Source: Massilia sp. UMI-21 (GTDB lineage Bacteria; Pseudomonadota; Gammaproteobacteria; Burkholderiales; Burkholderiaceae_D). From it: 64,000 bases of DNA. A model generated the notes under the pieces. It had not been told where the DNA came from. It saw only the letters and a program-made list of their open reading frames with translations, and did no database searches. Of this stretch, positions 33,343 to 42,900 are shown piece by piece (the first letter of the stretch is position 1; every line of letters starts with the position of its first letter). The stretch is from contig CP063848.1 of the NCBI GenBank assembly GCA_015277795.1, positions 3,348,001 to 3,412,000 on the forward strand, in the 5' to 3' direction. The position numbers and the translations under genes are program-made.

Positions 33343-35022
33343 TCACTTGCGGCTCGACGCGAGCCGCAAGTGCGACCGCTCGTGACGGCGGCGTTCCCTG
33401 GGTAGATCCCGGGTAGCGCCGCTTTCTTTTTGTTCGGCCTGCGCGGGCGCGGGTTCCGCTTCCGTTTCCGGTTCGCCGAGGCGGAACGCGGCCACCGTGC
33501 GCGACAGCGCCAGTGCCTGCATCTGCAGGGTCCGCGCCGCCGCGGCCGCTTCCTCGACCAGCGTGCAGTTCTGCCGGGTTACCTCGTCCATCCGCACGAT
33601 GGCCTGGTTGACGTTGGCCAGGCTGCCCGCCTGCCCGGCACTGGCGCTGCCGATCTCGCCGACCACCTCTTCCATCGCGCGCGTCGCGCCGGCCGCATCG
33701 TCGATGCTGTCGCCGGCCTGGCGCGCCCAGGCCGTGCAGCCGTCGATCTCGGCGATCGAACGCGCCGCCAGCTCGCGCACCTCGCGCGCCGCGCCGGCCG
33801 CGCGCTGGGCCAGCGCCCGCACCTCGTTGGCGGCGTCGGCGAACTCGCTGCCGCCTTCGCCGTCTCGCGCCGAGGCCAGCGCGGCGTTCAGCGCCAGCGT
33901 CCCGGCTTCGCTGGCGAAAGCGTCGATCGCGCCCGCCGCCTCGGCCGCCCGCGCCGCGCCTTCCTTTACCGCGGCCAGCGTTGTCGCCATGCGCTCCACG
34001 GTCTGGCCGCCCGCGCGGACGCTATGCGATGCGGCCTGTGCCAGTCGATTCGCGGCCAGCGCGCCGGTGGCGGTCACGGTCACGGTTTCCGCCAGTTGCT
34101 GCATGCTGGCGGCGGTGTCTTCCAGCGACCGGCTGCGGAACACGGCGCGGCTGTGCATGCTCAGGTTGCCCAGCGTGATCTCGCGCGAGGCGCTGCCGAT
34201 GGTGCGCGCCGATTCCAGCACCGTGCGCAGGGTTCCGTTCAGGTTGCGGATGCCGGCGTCCAGCGCACGCGAGGTCTCTCCGATCTCGTCGCCGCCGTAG
34301 CTGCGCTCGCCGACGGTCAGGTCGCCGCTCGCCAGCCCCAGGGCGGCAGCGCCGATGCCCCGGATCTGCTGCAACAGTGCGCGCCGCACCGCCATCGTGA
34401 TGGCCAGCGACACCCCGACCGCCAGCAGCACCACGAAGGGCATCAGGCCGGACGTGAGCCGGAAGTCGGCAGCGGCGCCGTTCGACGCCTCCTCGGACAG
34501 CTCGCGCTCGAGCCTGGCCAGCATCGTCATGCGCTCGACCAGCGTGGAGAACGCGGCTTCGGGCTTGATCATGGCATTTGCGCCGATGGTCTGGTCGGCA
34601 TGCGCCAGCTCGACCACCTCGCGCGCCGCCCGCACGTACAGCCGATGCGCCTGCACCGCCCCCTCGACATGGCGCCGCTCCAGGCTCCCGGATTCGGTCT
34701 GGAGCGCCAACTCGGCGAACGCGCGCGCGATCGCACCATGCTGACGATGGATGTCGGCGATCAGGATGTCGATGCGGGAACGCGAAAAGCTGCTGCCGAG
34801 CCAGGTGAGCAGCTTGTAGGTGTCGGCGTGCACGCGTTGGGCCTGGGCCACCAGTTCGGTGGCGCTGCGCATCTGTACTGCGCGCGGACCGACGATGGCC
34901 TGCAGTGACTGGTGCTGGCGCACCATGGCATAGTAGGCGCCGCTCGAGAGCAGCACCAGCAGCAACAGGACGACGCCGGGCGCGAGCAGCAGCTTGGGAC
35001 CGATCTTCAGTCGCGACAGCAT
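33343..35022 (-). CDS. Methyl-accepting chemotaxis protein
   Basis: A 559-residue inner-membrane chemoreceptor. TM1 is about residues 10-30; a helical ligand-binding region of the four-helix type follows (about 35-190); TM2 is about 193-212; then a HAMP-like region and a signalling domain (about 290-520). The signalling domain is less regular than usual: the hairpin tip normally reads EIAAIN-like motifs, and here the readable block is IDAFASEAGTLALNAALASA. It ends with a basic tail rather than a CheR pentapeptide. The ATG has no Shine-Dalgarno sequence of its own and lies 3 nt after the stop of a small ORF. Confidence 0.85.
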   Translation of the reverse strand: MLSRLKIGPKLLLAPGVVLLLLVLLSSGAYYAMVRQHQSLQAIVGPRAVQMRSATELVAQAQRVHADTYKLLTWLGSSFSRSRIDILIADIHRQHGAIARAFAELALQTESGSLERRHVEGAVQAHRLYVRAAREVVELAHADQTIGANAMIKPEAAFSTLVERMTMLARLERELSEEASNGAAADFRLTSGLMPFVVLLAVGVSLAITMAVRRALLQQIRGIGAAALGLASGDLTVGERSYGGDEIGETSRALDAGIRNLNGTLRTVLESARTIGSASREITLGNLSMHSRAVFRSRSLEDTAASMQQLAETVTVTATGALAANRLAQAASHSVRAGGQTVERMATTLAAVKEGAARAAEAAGAIDAFASEAGTLALNAALASARDGEGGSEFADAANEVRALAQRAAGAAREVRELAARSIAEIDGCTAWARQAGDSIDDAAGATRAMEEVVGEIGSASAGQAGSLANVNQAIVRMDEVTRQNCTLVEEAAAAARTLQMQALALSRTVAAFRLGEPETEAEPAPAQAEQKESGATRDLPRERRRHERSHLRLASSRK

Positions 35023-35025
35023 GGC

Positions 35026-35103
35026 TCAGGCGCTGCGAAACGGGATGCCGGCGTGGAAAGGACGCCGGCGGGCGGGCATGGTGGTGTGCATGGTGGCGTG
35101 CAT
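35026..35103 (-). CDS. Putative 25-residue leader ORF coupled to chemoreceptor
   Basis: A short frame of 25 codons, starting MHATMHTTMPARRR and ending GIPFRSA, lies just ahead of the chemoreceptor gene. AGGAGGGAGG is placed 4-5 bases before its ATG, the best ribosome binding site in this part of the window. Its TGA stop is separated by 3 bases from the chemoreceptor ATG, which itself has no binding site. This is the layout of a translationally coupled leader peptide. The peptide is basic and rich in His and Pro. It is too short for family assignment; expression is inference. Confidence 0.45.
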   Translation of the reverse strand: MHATMHTTMPARRRPFHAGIPFRSA

Positions 35104-35331
35104 GAGGCCTCCCTCCTATCAAACGCGCGCAATTTCCTAGACGCATTCAATGAATCTACGCGCTTCAATATCAGGGGAGTTTGCGCCGGCTCAGATCGCC
35201 CGCCAGATTGGCGAGGAACCAACAGACATATGCATTGTGAAACAATCACTTACCAATTTGATATAGTTGACAGTCACGCAGCTTGTATCCTTGCGCTCGA
35301 CCTGATCAACCACGTCACGAAGAGGACTCGC
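35104..35331. other. Intergenic region between chemoreceptor leader and outer-membrane gene
   Basis: This AT-richer region should hold divergent promoters. A TATAGT hexamer at about 35264 and a near-symmetrical TGTGA(AACAA)TCACT at about 35236 are visible. Spacing is not ideal for either a sigma-70 pair or a Crp site, so neither is called separately. Confidence 0.35.
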
Positions 35332-36021
35332 ATGAAGGCCACCGGCATCGTTCTTGCCGTATCACTCCTTGTCGTCGGCAGCGCCCAGGCGCAGCTGGCC
35401 GATACCCCGGCACCGCGCCTGGAAGCCGAGCCGACTGGACCCGTCGGGCCACTGGCCAAGGGTTTCAAGCGCTATCAGCCCGTCTATGGCGGCAACGAAA
35501 CCGCGAATCCCAACGACCGCGAGTTCAAGGGCTTCCGCACCGATCCCAGGCTGGTGCTCGGCTATGCCTTCAACCCCTACCTTGCGATCGAAACCGGATT
35601 TTCCTACCTGCAAGACAAAGGTTTCCACAAGATCGACACCTTCCATCCTCGGGACGCGGCCACGGAAGCCGCCCTCGCGGCGGGCGACATCACCGCCAGA
35701 AGCCATACCACCTACGTCGCCGCCACGATCACGGTGCCGGTCAGCGACCGCCTGACCGCCTACGGGAAGTTCGGTATCGCGCAGAGCGAAGTGAAGGCAA
35801 GCGACAATCTGGTCACCCCCGAGCGGGTCCGCAGCCATATTGCCGGACAGGGCTATGGCGGCGAATCGGCCACGGGTGCATACGGCGCGGTCGGCGCCAG
35901 GTACAAGCTGAACGACAGGGCCACGTTGAAAGGCGAGGCCCGGCTGAACGGCAGCGCCCGCAAGTTTGGCAGCGCAGCGAACGCCAGCGGCGTGCACGGC
36001 AGCGTGGGAATCGGCTTCTGA
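35332..36021 (+). CDS. Outer-membrane beta-barrel protein (OmpA-like transmembrane type)
   Basis: A 229-residue secreted protein with signal peptide MKATGIVLAVSLLVVGSAQA. The mature part contains repeated amphipathic strands (LVLGYAFNPYLAIETGFSYL, RLTAYGKFGIAQSEV, GAYGAVGARYKL, GSVGIGF) and ends in Phe, the sorting signal for outer-membrane barrels. It has no C-terminal peptidoglycan-binding domain. The ATG at 35332 follows AGAGGA. The longer upstream frame is antisense to the chemoreceptor and rejected. The function (porin, adhesin or structural) is unknown. Confidence 0.78.
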   Translation: MKATGIVLAVSLLVVGSAQAQLADTPAPRLEAEPTGPVGPLAKGFKRYQPVYGGNETANPNDREFKGFRTDPRLVLGYAFNPYLAIETGFSYLQDKGFHKIDTFHPRDAATEAALAAGDITARSHTTYVAATITVPVSDRLTAYGKFGIAQSEVKASDNLVTPERVRSHIAGQGYGGESATGAYGAVGARYKLNDRATLKGEARLNGSARKFGSAANASGVHGSVGIGF

Positions 36022-36069
36022 TCGCCCCGGGCCTGCTCCGCGGGCTTCCCATCCGGTTACACTACCGGG

Positions 36070-37044
36070 ATGAACAACAGCAGGCAATCGACCACTTTCC
36101 TCGACCGGCTCGGCCGCCTGCCCGCACTCTGCGCATTCTCGCTCCTGCTGCACCTGCTCGTTCTTGCTTGCATCACGGTGCGGGTGCCCCCGCCGCCCAC
36201 GCCCGGCGGGGGCGCGCTGACGGTACGGCTCGCCGCGCTCGCGCCCCAGCGTTCCGCGCCGGAGGCGCCCGGCCGGCCTGCCGCCGTCACAGCCGACGCG
36301 CCTGCCGTACCCGCCGCCTCCGGCGCGCGCCCGGGGCCGCGCCCGCCCCCACCGCCCGCCGCTCCGTCCGCGCCACCGGATCCGACGCCGTCCGCCGGCG
36401 ATGCCGAAGCGATCCAGATGCCGAGCCGCTACCGCGTCTCCATGCCGCCCTCGGTCACACTCGCGTACGCCGTGCGCGACGCCTCAGGCCAGACCGGAGC
36501 GGCAAGCCTGCGCTGGGAGACCGACGGGGTGCGCTACCGGATGGCGTTCGACGGCGTGACGGGCCGGATCGACAGCGAGGGAGGCACCGACGATGCCGGC
36601 ATCGCCCCGCAGCGTGCCAGCTACGGGCTCGGCGCGGGAAGCGTCGCCGTCGCGTTCGAACGTGAACGCGGAGCGATCGTCTTCGAGGCTTTCGGGCGCA
36701 GCCAGCAAGACAGGCCGGGCAGTCAGGACGGCGCCACGGTGTTGATGCAACTGGCCGGCATCGGGCTAGCCGATCCGGACCAGATGCAGGACGCGGTCGA
36801 CATCCATGTCGGGCGGGCCGACCATGCTGCGGTCGAACGCTATCGGGTAGTGGGGAAGGAACAGCTGGCAACGCCCATCGGCACGATGGAAACCCTGCAC
36901 CTGGCGCGCGGCGGCGCGATCCGCCTGGAAGTCTGGCTGGCGCCGCAGCGCGGCTGGCTGCCGGTGCAACTGCGCGTCACGGCGCCGGACGGCAGCGCGC
37001 GCACGCAGGTGGTGAAGGAGATCGGCGCGGCGCCGCCCGGTTAG
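36070..37044 (+). CDS. DUF3108 domain protein with N-terminal membrane anchor
   Basis: A 324-residue protein with an N-terminal membrane segment (LPALCAFSLLLHLLVLACIT, about 17-37), a Pro/Ala-rich linker (about 40-120) and a C-terminal DUF3108 region (about 130-320). The domain shows VTLAYAVRDASGQTGAASLR and a final VQLRVTAPDGSARTQVVKEI. The layout resembles a TonB-like anchored periplasmic protein. It follows the outer-membrane protein gene by 48 nt in the same direction. Its transcript end is interrupted by the IS element, which begins 23 nt after the stop. Function unknown. Confidence 0.75.
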   Translation: MNNSRQSTTFLDRLGRLPALCAFSLLLHLLVLACITVRVPPPPTPGGGALTVRLAALAPQRSAPEAPGRPAAVTADAPAVPAASGARPGPRPPPPPAAPSAPPDPTPSAGDAEAIQMPSRYRVSMPPSVTLAYAVRDASGQTGAASLRWETDGVRYRMAFDGVTGRIDSEGGTDDAGIAPQRASYGLGAGSVAVAFERERGAIVFEAFGRSQQDRPGSQDGATVLMQLAGIGLADPDQMQDAVDIHVGRADHAAVERYRVVGKEQLATPIGTMETLHLARGGAIRLEVWLAPQRGWLPVQLRVTAPDGSARTQVVKEIGAAPPG

Positions 37045-37067
37045 GCGGCGCCGCGGCCATTTTCTAA

Positions 37068-38136
37068 GGCTCTGTCAGCGTTAACTATGGATGAGGGCTG
37101 AACTGCTGAGCACCTCCCTGGTCGAACACCTGTCTCCATCGACAGGAAGCGGCCGTGAAAACACCCAGCTTCAAGAAATGGTTCGCGCGGCTGCCCGCAC
37201 TGAACGGGGCGCAGCGCCAACAAACACTGGCGGCATTGCATCCGGCCGCAGGGCTGGACCGGATCGTCGCCCTCATCGAGCAGATCCGCGCACCCCAACG
37301 CGCCTGCCCGCGCTGCGCCTCCCAGCGCTGCCACCGGCACGGCCATGCCAACGGCCTGCAGCGCTACCGCTGCCGGGAATGCGGCCGCAGCTTCAACGAC
37401 CTGAGCGGCACGCCTTTGGCACGGCTGCGGCTGCGCGAAAAATGGCTCGACTACCTGGACGCATTGATCGCGGCCACATCAGTGCGCCGCGCCGCCCTTG
37501 ACGTGGGCGTGCACCGCAACACCGCGTTTCGCTGGCGCCACCGCTTCGTCGACCGGGTCAAGCACGACCAGCCAGAGCAATTGAGCGGCATCGTCGAGGC
37601 CGATGAAATGTTTATCCTGGAATCGCAAAAGGGCGCGCGCAAGCTGGACCGGGCGCCGAGAAAGCGTGGCGGCGCGGCGCGCAAACGCGGCATCTCAAAC
37701 GAGCTCGACTGTATCCTGGTGGCACGCGACCGCGCCAGGCAGACCATCGGCGCGCTGGTCGGGCGCGGGGCCTTGAAGGCGGCGCACCTGGAACGCCACC
37801 TGCTGCCCAGGCTCGACCGGCAAGCACTCCTGGTCAGCGACGCCAACGCTGCCTACCGGGCGTTTTCACGCAAACATGGGATCGCCCACCAGGCGGTCAA
37901 CTTGCGCGCAGGCGTGCGGGTGCGCCGCCAGGCTGGCGGCGCCCTCCACGTCCAGAACGTCAACGCTTTCCACCAGCGTCTGCGCGACTGGCTGGCCCGC
38001 TTTCGCGGCGTGGCATCGCGCTACCTGCCGAATTACCTCGGCTGGCACCGGGTGCTCGACCGCGCACGGGTAATTACTGCGGAACAGTTCTTACGCATCG
38101 CAATCGGGGTCATCAATAGATAAAGGTAACAGCGCC
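37068..38136 (+). mobile_element. IS1595-family insertion sequence, apparently intact
   Basis: A 1069-bp element bounded by imperfect inverted repeats. The left end reads GGCTCTGTCAGCGTTAACTA and the right end, on the opposite strand, GGCGCTGTTACCTTTATCTA; 21 of the first 27 bases match. It contains one full-length transposase gene. The flanking octamers are TTTTCTAA (left) and TTTTCCTA (right), which agree at 6 of 8 positions, so the expected 8-bp target duplication is degenerate. The insertion lies between the DUF3108 gene and prfC and breaks no gene. Confidence 0.85.
37155..38123 (+). CDS. IS1595-family transposase (ISXO2-like)
   Basis: A 322-residue transposase. It has an N-terminal zinc ribbon (CPRCASQRCHRHGHANGLQR, then YRCRECGRSF), a helix-turn-helix region (DVGVHRNTAFRWRHRF) and an ISXO2-type catalytic domain with Asp in IVEADEMFILES, Asp in LLVSDANAAY and the conserved N/H block VQNVNAFHQRLRDWL. 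The frame is complete, with no frameshift, so the element may still move. The ATG follows AGGAAGCGGCCGTGAAAAC-like leader sequence; GTG starts are also possible. Confidence 0.88.
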   Translation: MKTPSFKKWFARLPALNGAQRQQTLAALHPAAGLDRIVALIEQIRAPQRACPRCASQRCHRHGHANGLQRYRCRECGRSFNDLSGTPLARLRLREKWLDYLDALIAATSVRRAALDVGVHRNTAFRWRHRFVDRVKHDQPEQLSGIVEADEMFILESQKGARKLDRAPRKRGGAARKRGISNELDCILVARDRARQTIGALVGRGALKAAHLERHLLPRLDRQALLVSDANAAYRAFSRKHGIAHQAVNLRAGVRVRRQAGGALHVQNVNAFHQRLRDWLARFRGVASRYLPNYLGWHRVLDRARVITAEQFLRIAIGVINR

Positions 38137-38141
38137 TTTTC

Positions 38142-39806
38142 CTATGCCAGCTTGGCCGCGTGTTCGCGGGTCGCATGGAAGGTCAGCTTGGGCCAGCGTT
38201 CCTGCGTCAGGCGCAGGTTGACCCCCGAGGTGGCCAGGAACGCCAGGTTGCCGGCGGCGTCGTAGGCGACCTGGTGGCCGAGCTGGTTCTCGAAGTCGGA
38301 CAAGGACTTCTTGTCATCGCTCGACACCCAGCGCGCGCTGCTGATGCTGCTGCTCTCGAACACGGCGTCGACCCCGTACTCGTTCAGCAGGCGGCTGGCG
38401 ACGACTTCGAACTGCAGCACGCCGACCGCACCCAGGATCAGGTCCGAGCCCAGCACCGGCTTGAAGACCTGCACCGCGCCCTCTTCGCCCAGCTGCTGCA
38501 GGCCCTTGTGGAGCTGCTTCATCTTCAGCGGATTGCGGATGCGCACAGTACGGAACAGGTCCGGGGCGAAATACGGGATACCGGTGAAGGTCAGCAGCTC
38601 GCCTTCCGAGAAACTGTCGCCGATCTGCATGTTGCCGTGGTTCGGCAGGCCGATGATGTCGCCGGCGTAGGCTTCTTCCACCTGCTCTCGGCTGGACGCC
38701 ATGAAGGTCACCACCGAGGACAGCTTGACCTCCCTGCCCAGCCGCAGGTGCTTGACCTTCATGCCCTTCTCGAAGCGGCCCGAGCAAACGCGCAGGAAAG
38801 CGATTCGGTCGCGGTGGGCCGGGTCCATGTTGGCCTGGATCTTGAAGACGAAGCCGGAAAACCGCTCCTCTTCCGGTTTGACCGCGCGCACGGTAGCGTC
38901 GCGCTCGCGCGGGGCCGGAGCCCAGTCGACCAGCGCCGACAGGATCTCGCGCACACCGAAGTTGTTGATCGCCGAGCCGAAGAACACCGGGGTCTGCACG
39001 CCCGCCAGGAAGCGCTCGAGATCGAACACGTGCGAGGCGCCGTGCACCAGTTCCACTTCCATCTTGAGCTGCTCGATCTCGAGCGGGAACATCTCGGCCA
39101 GCTTCGGGTTGTCGATGCCCTTGACGATTTCGAAGGCGCCGTCGGCCTTTTCCTCGCCGGCCTTGAACAGCATGATCTCGTCGCGCAGCAGGTGGTACAC
39201 GCCGCGGAAGTTCTTGCCCATGCCGATCGGCCAGGTCACCGGCGCGCACTCGATCTTCAGCACCGACTCGACTTCGTCGAGCAGTTCCAGCGGATCGCGG
39301 GTCTCGCGGTCCATCTTGTTCATGAAGGTGACGATCGGCGTGGCGCGCATGCGGCAGACATCGAGCAGCTTGATGGTCTGCGCCTCCACGCCCTTGGCCG
39401 CGTCGATCACCATCAGCGCCGAGTCGACCGCGGTCAGCACGCGGTAGGTGTCTTCGGAGAAGTCCTGGTGGCCCGGGGTATCGAGCAGGTTGACCACGTG
39501 GTCGCGGAACTCGAACTGCATCACCGAGGAGGCGACCGAGATGCCGCGCTGCTTCTCGATGTCCATCCAGTCCGAGGTCGCATGGCGGCCGCTCTTGCGG
39601 CCCTTGACGGTACCGGCGAGCTGGATCGCGCCCGAGAACAGCAGCAGCTTCTCGGTCAGCGTCGTCTTGCCCGCATCGGGGTGGGAAATGATGCCGAAGG
39701 TGCGGCGCCGCGCGACTTCGCGCGGGATCGTGCCTGCCAGGCGGGTGGTCGTGTTGCCGGCGGCGGGAATGCCGTCGTCGGCGTGGAGATCGGTGTCGTT
39801 GGCCAT
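38142..39806 (-). CDS. prfC: Peptide chain release factor 3
   Basis: A 554-residue GTPase that recycles RF1/RF2 from the ribosome after peptide release. G motifs are clear: [13 protein letters not shown] (G1), the switch [10 protein letters not shown], and [20 protein letters not shown] for G4. The length is slightly above the usual 530 because of a 20-residue N-terminal extension; the ATG at 39804-39806 has AAGG upstream. The frame continues further upstream without family similarity. It is 155 bp downstream of pilY1 on the same strand. The IS element inserted within 6 bp of its 3' end. Confidence 0.95.
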   Translation of the reverse strand: MANDTDLHADDGIPAAGNTTTRLAGTIPREVARRRTFGIISHPDAGKTTLTEKLLLFSGAIQLAGTVKGRKSGRHATSDWMDIEKQRGISVASSVMQFEFRDHVVNLLDTPGHQDFSEDTYRVLTAVDSALMVIDAAKGVEAQTIKLLDVCRMRATPIVTFMNKMDRETRDPLELLDEVESVLKIECAPVTWPIGMGKNFRGVYHLLRDEIMLFKAGEEKADGAFEIVKGIDNPKLAEMFPLEIEQLKMEVELVHGASHVFDLERFLAGVQTPVFFGSAINNFGVREILSALVDWAPAPRERDATVRAVKPEEERFSGFVFKIQANMDPAHRDRIAFLRVCSGRFEKGMKVKHLRLGREVKLSSVVTFMASSREQVEEAYAGDIIGLPNHGNMQIGDSFSEGELLTFTGIPYFAPDLFRTVRIRNPLKMKQLHKGLQQLGEEGAVQVFKPVLGSDLILGAVGVLQFEVVASRLLNEYGVDAVFESSSISSARWVSSDDKKSLSDFENQLGHQVAYDAAGNLAFLATSGVNLRLTQERWPKLTFHATREHAAKLA

Positions 39807-39960
39807 AGTCGAGCCTTGCAAAGCGGCCCTTGGAAGAAAACCCTCGATTTTACCGATTCCGGCCCGTTCCGTGTGAAGAGAATGGCGCTGTGCGCCCGGT
39901 CCTGGCGACTGCGCGGGCGCCGCGCCGCGGTGGCGGCCGCCGCCCGCCACCGCCAGGGCT

Positions 39961-42900
39961 TCAGTCGCGCACGCGGCGCCAGCCGGCGCGCCGGGTCGGC
40001 ATGGTCGAGGCCGGATTGTGGTCCTTGGTCACCGTCTTGCCGTCCGCCGTCGTCGCGATGGTCTTGGTTTCGCCGTTCGGCAAGCCGATGTTGATGAAGC
40101 CGACCACCGCCGAGTTGTTCGACAGCGTCGAGCCGGCCACTTCGCGCACCGGCAGCGCGGTGCACAGGTCGAGCTCGTAGATGTTGCTGGTGCCGCCAAC
40201 CGAGCATGCCGACGAAGAGCTCGGCAAATTGGTGACGGTGGTGAGGGTGCCGAGCACGATCTTCGGGTCGAGATTGACGCGTTCGCCGGTGTTGCGGTCG
40301 AAGTCCACATACCAGCCGGCCTGGGTTGCCAGGTTCACCGCCTGGCCGTCGATCGTGTAGGTGTCGCCGCCGGCGTTCGGGATCCTGGTCAGGGATTGCC
40401 GCGCCATCGATGCGCCGCGCCATTCCGACGCAGCGATCGCGATGCCGCTGTCCTTCAGCACATAGGCCGACTGCACCGCCGTGTTGCCGACATCGGTGAT
40501 GTCGAGCAGGCGTCCGGTGCCGAACGCCACCATGCGCTGGGTTCCCGGCACCTGCACGCCGTCCTCGTTGGTCGCATCGCGCCGGCACAAGGCCACGTCG
40601 GGACGCGTCGTGATCGGCTGGTTCGGGCCGGCGTCCCCCATCTTCAGGGTGCGCACGGTGCCCGGGCTGGTGAAGTCGAAGCGCCACATCTGGCCCAGGT
40701 TGTCGCCGCCGTACACGTAGGTCACCAGCGGGTCGGTGCTTGGATTGTCGGTGATCGCGGTGATCTTCGCCAGGCCGGACGGTGTCGCGGTGCTGCCGGA
40801 GCCTGTCGAGATCCGGTCCAGTACCTGGCCGGTCGCGACGTCGACCACGAACAGGTAGCCCTGGCCGCTGCCGCCGCCGACCCCGTCCGCGCCCGGGATA
40901 TTGTTGTAGCCCGAGGTCAGGAATACCACCCAGCGTTCGGTGCCGGCGGCGTTCTTCCAGGTGCCGAACTGCGGATTGCCGAAGCTCAGGCCGATTTCCG
41001 GCTCATGGTTGATGCCGCTGCAGACGTTCGCGTCGGCGCACAGTTCCCACAGGGCGCGCGGCTGTTCCGGGTCGGTGACATCGAGCGCGTAATAGCCGCG
41101 GCCGCCGGCATTCAGGCCGGCGACCAGCACCGTACGCCACTCGCCGTCGATCTCGACGTCCCCGATTTCCGGCGAGCCGTCCACCGTGTACTGGTGGTTG
41201 GTGCCGTAGGTGACGCTGGCCTGCAGGTGCAGCTTTTTCATCGTAATACGCGGCACGTAGGCCCACAATTCCTCGCCGTTGGCCGCGTCGAAGGCGTGCA
41301 GCATGCCGTCGTTGGCTGCCGCGAACACGGTGCCCGAACGGGTCGAATGCTCGACCTTGAAGTCGTTGTAGCCGGCGCGCTGGTAGTTCTTGCGCGGGTC
41401 GCGGCTGAAGGCCGGCTTGGCCGAGGCGATGTCCCCCAGCACGACCGGCACCGTGGCGCTCATCCCTGCCGGTATCGTTTCGGTCCGCGTATAGGCGCGC
41501 AGCACCGTATCGTTGGCGTGTTGCTGCTGCCCGCGCAGCCAGTTCACGATGTTGGCGCCGCTGTTGACCACGACGCGGTTCTCGGTCGAGAGATTCGCGC
41601 ATTGCGACATCGCGCCGCACTTGTTGTCGAACCAGCCACGCTCCTGGTCGCTCATGTCGGCGTAGTCGAAGTCCTTGAGGTTGCCGGCGCCGGTGTCGAG
41701 CATCAGGATGCGGCGGGTATCGCTGGCCGCGGCCACCTTGCGGCCGACGATCATGGACGAGTTCCAGATGTCGGTATTGCCGACGATGCCGGTGACGGTA
41801 TCGATCTTGCGCTTGGTCAGCTGGCCGTACCACTTCACCGTGGTGAAGGTGGCCGAGAAGATGTCGTTATCGAACTGCGAGATGTTCGGGGTCGAGGTCG
41901 CGGAAGCCGCGGCGGCGCCGACCTTGACCTCGATGTTCGCCAGCGCTTCGCGCAGTCCGTCGACCACCTGGCGCGGGTCCGAGGCCGAGAAGTACTTGCC
42001 GTGGCCGTTGATGGCCGCGTGCCACAGGTCGTCGACCCGCGACTGGTAGGCGGCCGAGCCGCCGTTGTCGCCGGTCTTCGGTTCCGGCCATATGTAAGGG
42101 CCGCCGCCGTTCCATGGGCAGCCGCTGCTCACGCCCGTGATCAGCTTGTAGAAGTCGCCGCCGACCGTCGCCGCCGTGTCGTAGTTCGGCTCGTAGGTCA
42201 TGACGCCGTCCACACCCAGGCCGAGGGTATAGGTCTTCATGTGCAGGCGGGTATTCTCGCCCGCCGCTGCGGGCACCAGACCCGGCTTGCTCCAGTCTTC
42301 GAGGCCCGGGCGCAGCGAGGTCGTGTCGTCGTTCGAGCCGCCGTTGTACCAGTACAGCGAAATGTCGGCCAAGGAGTTCGCGGCCTGGTTGCTGGGGTCG
42401 ACGCAGCCTTTCGAGCGCAGGCAGAAGCGGCGCGCGTTCTCGGTATTGTCGTTGTTGACCACATCTCCCGCCGCATAGCCGTTCCAGTAGCCGTCGGTGG
42501 TGACGAAGGTGAAGTTCTGCTGGCACGGGAAGCGCACCACCTCCGAGCCGCTCGCATAGTTATACGGGGCCTGGTTGGCGTACATCTTGCCGATCGCGTG
42601 CAGCGCCTGGCGGATCGGCGTGGAGTTGCTGCCGTTCATTGCGTAGAGCGAGGCGTACCAGGTACTGCGATTGCTGCCCGAGAACGGCTTGGGACGGTTC
42701 ATCGTGCCTTCCGCCGCCGCGGTCGACAGCGATACCAGGCCGACGTTGTAGTTGTCGGTGATCGGCTGGAAGGCATGCCCCACCGCGGTCTTCATCATCT
42801 GGTTGCGGGTCTTGTAGTACGCATGCCAGTTGGCGAAGTTGGTCATTTCTTCCGCATAGGTGCAGGTGGCGCCCGCGCAGTCGATGCGGCCGGTTGCCTT

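Noticed and set aside
35230..35250. Crp-binding site upstream of the outer-membrane protein gene
   Set aside because: TGTGA and TCACT are five bases apart instead of six, and no well-spaced promoter is attached.
39925..39956. GC-rich hairpin after pilY1 as a terminator
   Set aside because: It can form an 8-bp stem but has no T-tract on either strand; likely chance at this GC content.
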